Of a stretch of 64,000 nucleotides of DNA, positions 58,991-64,000 are shown in pieces. This stretch comes from Cryptomeria japonica (taxonomy: Eukaryota > Streptophyta > Pinopsida > Cupressales > Cupressaceae), in NCBI RefSeq assembly GCF_030272615.1, contig NC_081405.1:473112008-473176007 (forward strand), given 5' to 3'. Below the pieces are notes generated by a model. The model did not search any database, was not told the DNA's origin, and saw nothing but the letters and a program-made list of their open reading frames with translations. A program made the translations under genes and the position numbers. Numbering within the stretch: the stretch's first letter is position 1; each line of letters opens with the position of its first letter.

Positions 58991-60010
58991 ATTTTGGGCG
59001 ATTTTAAACGTTTTCTCAAGAAGTGCGAGCTTGGGCACTTGGGCAAGTTTGTCCAGTTCTCCTCGGAGGATCATATAATGGAATATAACATTTAAGTATA
59101 AGTGACTTATACTTTAAGTTATATTCTTGTTGACGTGTATTTTGTACACTATCAAACACAGAATAAAATACCTAAAGGTACCTTATCCTCTCTTGAGTAA
59201 AGCCTCTGATTGTTGAAGATATCGCGAAAAAGGATCAATCAGGATGACTTCAAGGTTCTTGTATGTAGGGTCTCTACATGTGGATAAGCTCTTTGTGGTA
59301 TGATGTGATTTGCTGGAATCACAAGGGGACTTACACTTGATGCCTGAACTTCTGATTTGCTTTGAATATTGCTGGAACACAGGCTCTTTCTAGCTTTGAC
59401 TTGAAAAAAAAGGAAAAAAGATGAGGGCGAGGAAAGGATCTAATCCTAACACTAAGAATGTAGGAGCAATGATTGATCTTTGATGAAATTCTAACTAGGT
59501 CTTGTTTTGACATCGCAGGACCATCTCCACAAGGCTAGTGCGATCTTCGAAGGAAAGCTTTATGATGTTCAAATCATCACTACAGGCATAGACACCATCA
59601 GGTTGATGCATATCAATGAAGAGGTGACAATTGAAGTTAAGCTTAAGCTGAATGATTCCAGTTGACTACACAAGGCAAGTTTGCAATCAACAAACTGCTA
59701 GTAGTATGGATATACGAATTCCACCATCAATCAAGCACATTTCTTTCACTCATCTAATAACATGAAATCAAATATGAGAAGTATAGAGACCATGCAAATT
59801 GTCGAATTGACCCATAAATTTCACCATTTCTTCAATGAAGTTACAAGTCTTTTACAACAACATCTTGGCAACAATCTTTGCCTTCTCTCTCTACTCTACT
59901 TTAATTGCTATTCTATCAACTAGCTAACTACTCTCTATTCACTAATTTCTATTAACTGCTTCTAACCATTCTCAAACTATTGCTAATTATCTTTACAAAT
60001 GAAATGCCAG

Positions 60011-60103
60011 GGCTTATATAGTGCCCTCAATACAATTCGATGGCTTCGATCAATTCGAGATCAATGGCCAAGATTCAACAATGAAAACCCTAATTAGGGT
60101 TTG
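60011..60103 (-). promoter_or_regulatory. GL-G inverted-telobox palindrome plus TATA
   Basis: AAACCCTAATTAGGGTTT at 60086-60103. Minus-strand ACTATATAAGCC at 60011-60022, about 64 bases downstream. Confidence 0.75.
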
Positions 60104-60399
60104 TTACAACCATTACATAACATTTAATGCTCGACCAATGATAAAATTGCATTGCTTGGACACATGTCCTCTCTAGAAAATTCCACCAATGGATAGCTAG
60201 GGTAGGTACATCGGAGTTTGTGCCACCTTCCATGAGTTAGGTACATTGAATCTGGACATGCGGAGGTGGAAAAATCCGACTGGATGAGCGATGACTGGGA
60301 TGCCACCTTGTTTGACACTTGTAACTTGGTAGATATTCAACTTAATGTTGTTGAGAAGCTAGTTTTAATTAATTCATCTGGAACTATCTACTTCTTCAA

Positions 60400-60644
60400 C
60401 GAACCCTTTGCTTTGACTTCTTGTGTCCTTGATGTGCAGGACGATTGATGTACCTTGCCTTGGAATACTGGATTGGAGAAGAGGTCGCCCTTATCGACGT
60501 TAGTCCAAAGAAGGCCGTCCTTGTCGATGCTAGGCTGGATCGAAGAAGGTCGTCCTTGTCCTTGCTTGATCGTCCTTGATCTGGCTTGATTTTCCTTTAG
60601 GAGAGTCTTCCGACTTGTAGATCTTTCGAGCTTGGAGTCGCCAT
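60400..60644 (-). pseudogene. Remnant of the GL ORF start in GL-G
   Basis: ATG at 60644 gives MATPSSKDLQVGRLS and then a stop; GL-B begins MATPKAGAST in the same position after the same acceptor. About 3 kb of the ORF is missing, and what follows joins the block with 'ggtggcatcccagtcat' (about 60295 on the minus strand). Confidence 0.65.
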
Positions 60645-60652
60645 CTTGATAC

Positions 60653-60854
60653 CTACACAACATTTCAAAATTAGTAATATATCTTGAAATCTAAAAATTA
60701 AACTTTAAAGGAAGATTCAAGATTTTAATTTAGGAAACCTCATGATAAATCTTGAGTTATCATTTCCTAATTAACCACGTAATACTTAGATTTTTCCAAA
60801 AAAGTTCTAAAAAATCAAACCTTGAATAAGGGTGTCGAGATGATTTCGCCATAC
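60653..60854 (-). other. Predicted 5'UTR intron of GL-G (202 bp)
   Basis: Donor GGAG|GTATGG at 60854 and acceptor TGTGTAG ending at 60653. Same junctions, and 2 bp from the same length, as the GL-B intron. Confidence 0.65.
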
Positions 60855-61204
60855 CTCCTCTTGAGTTTTAAACTCTAAGAAATGATGTAAAAAAAATAGA
60901 TGAATTTTGCTAGGCAAAGTGTAGATCAAAGCTCTCTTTAGCAAAATGCGTCCCCTTTAGTCTTCACAAGCATCAACTCCACCACCTCTAGCCTTCAACA
61001 CCTTCAAAACATCTGGAATTTATCCTCCAATCTAGCAAGAAATACGCCTCTCGAATAGCCTTCAAGATGAATTTCGCCTTCCTTAGTCTCCACACTTGGT
61101 AGAAATTCGCTCCACACAAGCTAGATTTCGCACCTCCTTCCTTGCTTCTCCAAATCACACTTGAAACAATGAGTGAATGATTTGAATATTGAAAAACACA
61201 CCCC

Positions 61205-61214
61205 AAATATATAG
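61205..61214 (-). promoter_or_regulatory. TATA box upstream of the GL-G intron
   Basis: Minus-strand CTATATATTT beside 'gagcgct', the same context as the GL-B TATA box at 7356. Confidence 0.45.
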
Positions 61215-61552
61215 AGCGCTCACCTTCTACATCTCTCCATAGGCCAACTTGGAAAACAGGCCAAAAATAATTAAAATTTAATAAAAGGAGAGGCCGACCT
61301 TTATAAAATATTAAAATAATATCCCAAGCGCTCTCTTTTTAAATTTAATTTAATAATAATTAATTTAAAATGCCTTTACAATTAAAAAATTTCAATTTTT
61401 TAAAGGCTTAAATTAATTATTAAATACCGACGCACATTTATTAAATGCAAATTTAATTAAAATATTTCAAGGATTTGGCGAATTTGGCATTTAATACAAT
61501 TTGAAGGATATTGGCACCTAAGCATGATGAAAATATCACTTTGTTAAGAATC

Positions 61553-63020
61553 TCGCCTTGGTCCCTGGGAGAGGGACAGGAGCGAATTTTGCATTTGTGC
61601 CCAAGATTGTCGATTCTTGGAGTCAATTCCTTGTTCATCGTCCTTCGAAAGACATTTTTGACTTTGCATATCCTTGCCTTGACATGGTTTTTGGAAGGGA
61701 ATGGTTGATTCCATGAAAATCGCCTTGGTCCTTGAGTGAAGGACAAGAGCGCCTTAGCCATTTTTATCAAGTCTTGTGGTCTTTGCAACTTCGTCCTTCC
61801 TTGTAGCGCTTTAAATATCATCGCCATCTTGCGTCTTGACTTGGATTCGCTCGAATTTGGAGAGGAAGGTTAGCTAATGTGTTTTTCGCCCTGGTCCCTG
61901 GGAGAGGGACAGGAGCGATTTTGCATTTATAAGCTCACTTGTGCTTTGCTAGTCTTCGAAATTATCTCCAATGGACCGATTATGCCTTTCTTCATTCACC
62001 TCAAACTTGAAATTCGCTTTACCTTTGCCAGAAATTTGTCCTGTGAGAAAATCGCTCTGGTCCCTTGGAGAGGGACAGGAGCTTCCTTTAAAAATCGCTC
62101 TGGTCCCTTGGTGAGGGACAGGAGCCCCTATTGCAACTTGGGTTGATTTTCTCCATTGTGACCTATTCAAGTTATATTCAACGGGCAAAACATACTTCCC
62201 TTGTCCTCCTCAAATCGCGAAATCACTTAAATCTTGCAAGGATAATGCAAATTTGGAATTTAAGCTCCGGTCCTTCAGTGAGGGACGGGAGCACTTTTTC
62301 ATTTTTAAGCCAATTCGTCCTTTGCTAGTCTTCCAAATTATCTTCAATGGATGAATCTTGCCCTCTTTCATTCATTTCAATCACGCAACTTGCCTTGCCT
62401 TTGCAAGAAATTTGTATTTTTAGAAAAGAGGGACGGTCCTTCAGTGAGGGACGGGAGCACTTTTTGTCATTTGGGTTGATTTACTCCTTTGTAGACTGCT
62501 TAAATTATATTCAATGGACAAAACATGCCCTCCTTGATCTCTTCCAATCATAAAATTGTCCTGATCCTGCAAGAACAGTGCAAATTTGAAAATCAAGCTC
62601 CGGTCCTTCAGTGAGGGACAGGAGCAATTTTTGTCCTCAAGGCCAAATCACTACAATTTTCATCTCAAATTTCCTTTGCTAGGGAAGATTTCACCTTACT
62701 TCATGCTATGAATAAAAGTTAATGTCCAAAAAAGGTCTAAAATTGTGCATATGAAGAAAAGCGCTCTGGTCCTTCAGTGAGGGACAGGAGCGAATTTGAC
62801 CTTCTAGGCAAAAAAACTTCATCATTTCATTGTCAAGTCTGGATGCTCTATCATGCTCATTTCGTCCTTCATTGTGTCTTTGATGTTTCAATTTGACCAA
62901 ACAAGGTCAGGAATGACTCAAATAAGCCTTTTCGCCCTGGACCCTTGGTGAGGGACAGGAGCGCTTCGCCTTGGTCCCTTGGAGAGGGACAGGAGCGCTA
63001 TTCGATCTGGATCCTCAGTG
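61553..63020 (-). repeat. Phased hairpin array of GL-G, ~166-bp period
   Basis: Twelve copies of the same hairpin as GL-B (cgctctggtccct..agggacaggagcg). Approximate starts: 61554, 61721, 61887, 62053, 62096, 62263, 62429, 62596, 62762, 62933, 62967 and 63003. Spacing is 166-167 for nearly all, a 43-bp doublet in the same place as GL-B's, and 34-36 bp at the end. Confidence 0.9.
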
Positions 63021-63718
63021 AAGGACAGGAGTGAAATTTGACTTTTTGAACTCTCTATCAAGATAATTTTAATGGAATATAACATTTAAGTATAAGTGAC
63101 ATTTCCTTCTATCTTTCTTCCTTCTATCTTCTACTTTCAGGATGTTTGAGAGTGGTTTCAGACCTCCAGGAGTTATATTGCAAAATCTAGTTTTTTGAGG
63201 TTTTTCAGTTTCCAGACTTAGTCAAATTTCAGTATCAGGACATTCCAGACTTAGCCAAATTTCAGGATCAGGACTTTCAGACTTAGCCAAATTTTCAGGA
63301 TCAGGACTTTCAGACTAGCAGGACCTGCTATCCTATTGATCTCCCCGACAGCACTCAAAATGCAAAGGCTAACCAACAAAACCCTAAAAGACCTAGAAAA
63401 CAAACCCTAAAAAACAAAAAGCAAGGGTCTCCATTTGCAATGGGGCGATGTGTGAAATGGTCACAACAATTCCATATATACTTTCAGGATGTTTGAGAGT
63501 GGTTTCAGACCTCCAGGAGTTATATTGCAAATTCTAGTTTTTGGAGGTTTCCTCAGTTTTTCAGACTTAGCCAAATTTCAGGATTAGGAAATTCCAGACT
63601 TAGCCAAATTTCAGGATCAGGAAATTCCAGACTTAGCCAAATTTCAGGGCAGGACAGAAAGGCACAAACTGGGGGGGTCCCTGTCCAAGATGGGGATGGG
63701 TGTGCGATTCGCACAACA

Positions 63719-64000
63719 GAGTGCAGCAGGGTGTGGGAGAGTTTGAGCAGTTCATTGCCAAGATGACCCTAGGAGCACAACGGCTTATGACCTCTGCGAG
63801 ACTCCAGGAGGATGCTGCTGTGGTCGAGCGGATGGAGAGGTTGTTGACTTTTGTCCGCACCGGATGTAGAGAAGAGTTTGTGAGGTGTTTTGAGTCTGTT
63901 GGGTGGCCTGAGACGGAGAACTTGGGGATGCTGGAGGCTTGGCACCTCACTGAGGGGGTTGGCGAGACCCGGATGCAGTCCTTATTGAGAGAGGTGGAGC
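63719..64000 (+). pseudogene. Continuation of the ORF cut by GL-F
   Basis: Beyond GL-F and the second gagtg copy the reading frame of 56020-56259 continues without shift to the window end: an alpha-helical stretch (FEQFIAKMTLGAQRLMTSAR, then VERMERLLTFVR, then LGMLEAWHLTEGVGE). No stop is visible in 94 codons. The helical C-terminal character resembles the tail of the GL-B protein. Confidence 0.65.

Larger units (their letters stand above)
59128..63468 (-). mobile_element. GL-G: GL-B-like unit with deleted ORF, inside GL-F
   Basis: The plus-strand ends are TGTTGACGTG at 59128 and GGTCACAACA at 63468. Flanks are attct (59123-59127) and attcc (63469-63473), a target duplication with one change. 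4341 bp. Terminal sequences, intron and hairpin array match GL-B closely, but the ORF is reduced to a short remnant. GL-G and its host GL-F share the segment 'tggaatataacatttaagtataagtgac' and the 'ctttcaggatgtttgagagtgg' block, so the two belong to related subfamilies. Confidence 0.85.
56260..63718 (-). mobile_element. GL-F: ORF-less GL unit, split by GL-G
   Basis: The plus-strand ends are TGTTGATGTG at 56260 and TTCGCACAACA at 63718. The duplication gagtg lies at 56255-56259 and 63719-63723, and its removal joins the flanking reading frame. Without GL-G and its duplication it is about 3.1 kb. Features on the minus strand: terminal hairpins, 'cagacttagccaaatttcagg' repeats, ggtccgaaatt array, minus-strand TATA-like CTATAAAAGG (57089-57099), and conserved end with 'ctctcttgagataag'. 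The telobox palindrome is missing, and no ORF was found in 57100-57940. Confidence 0.88.

Noticed and set aside
1-64000. tRNA, rRNA or ordinary host genes
   Set aside because: No tRNA cloverleaf or rRNA segment was recognised, and every long ORF could be tied to a mobile element or to an unknown ORF in element context.

Overview
This is nuclear plant DNA with no confident single-copy host gene. It is almost entirely transposable elements nested in one another and decayed to different degrees. The evidence is: Ty1/copia polyproteins, an initiator-tRNA-Met-type primer site, a tRNA-derived SINE, a hAT transposase remnant, a caulimovirid-like remnant, AT-rich spacers, and many in-frame TAG codons where relatives have CAG. 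A large gymnosperm-type genome (perhaps a conifer) fits this style, but that is an inference; no taxon-specific marker was seen.

The dominant component is a family of unusual units called GL here (gene-bearing LTR-like). Each begins TGTTG, ends CAACA or a one-base variant, and has a 5-bp target duplication. GL-B (2587-10063, gaaac), GL-D (30269-35996, ggtac), GL-E (38356-41889, ggttt), GL-F (56260-63718, gagtg) and GL-G (59128-63468, attct/attcc) are bounded at both ends. GL-A, GL-C and GL-H are partial. No unit has a direct repeat of its ends inside it, so each looks like a solo LTR, but of about 3 to 7.5 kb. The order inside a unit is: terminal hairpins; a tandem array whose sequence differs between subfamilies; a TATA box; a 5'UTR intron; in some units a roughly 600-1070 codon ORF of a shared unknown family; an 18-bp palindrome of two inverted telobox motifs; 62-65 bp further on a second TATA box; then a conserved R/U5-like end. 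In effect each unit looks like an LTR whose U3 holds a complete spliced gene.

Layout: 1-12321 is GL-A, split by a solo LTR of a second family (TGTAATGTCCC type, 1228-10262), itself split by GL-B, which has the best ORF. 12787-14794 is a hAT transposase pseudogene. About 14860-20405 is GL-C with a decayed ORF. 20406-22608 is copia B, with a SINE inserted next to its catalytic motif. About 24595-26740 is an endogenous caulimovirid-like or Ty3-like remnant. 28233 to about 42790 is copia A (Sirevirus-like), with GL-D inserted in its reverse transcriptase and GL-E in its 3' LTR. 44640-49693 is copia C, a complete, fairly young element coding only Gag and protease plus an unfamiliar C-terminal domain. 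50079 to about 54690 holds TGTAATG LTRs and spaced repeats. 54699 to the end is a second large unknown ORF, split by GL-F, which is split by GL-G.

The genes do not form a pathway. The history is successive insertion, followed by decay that looks driven by cytosine methylation.
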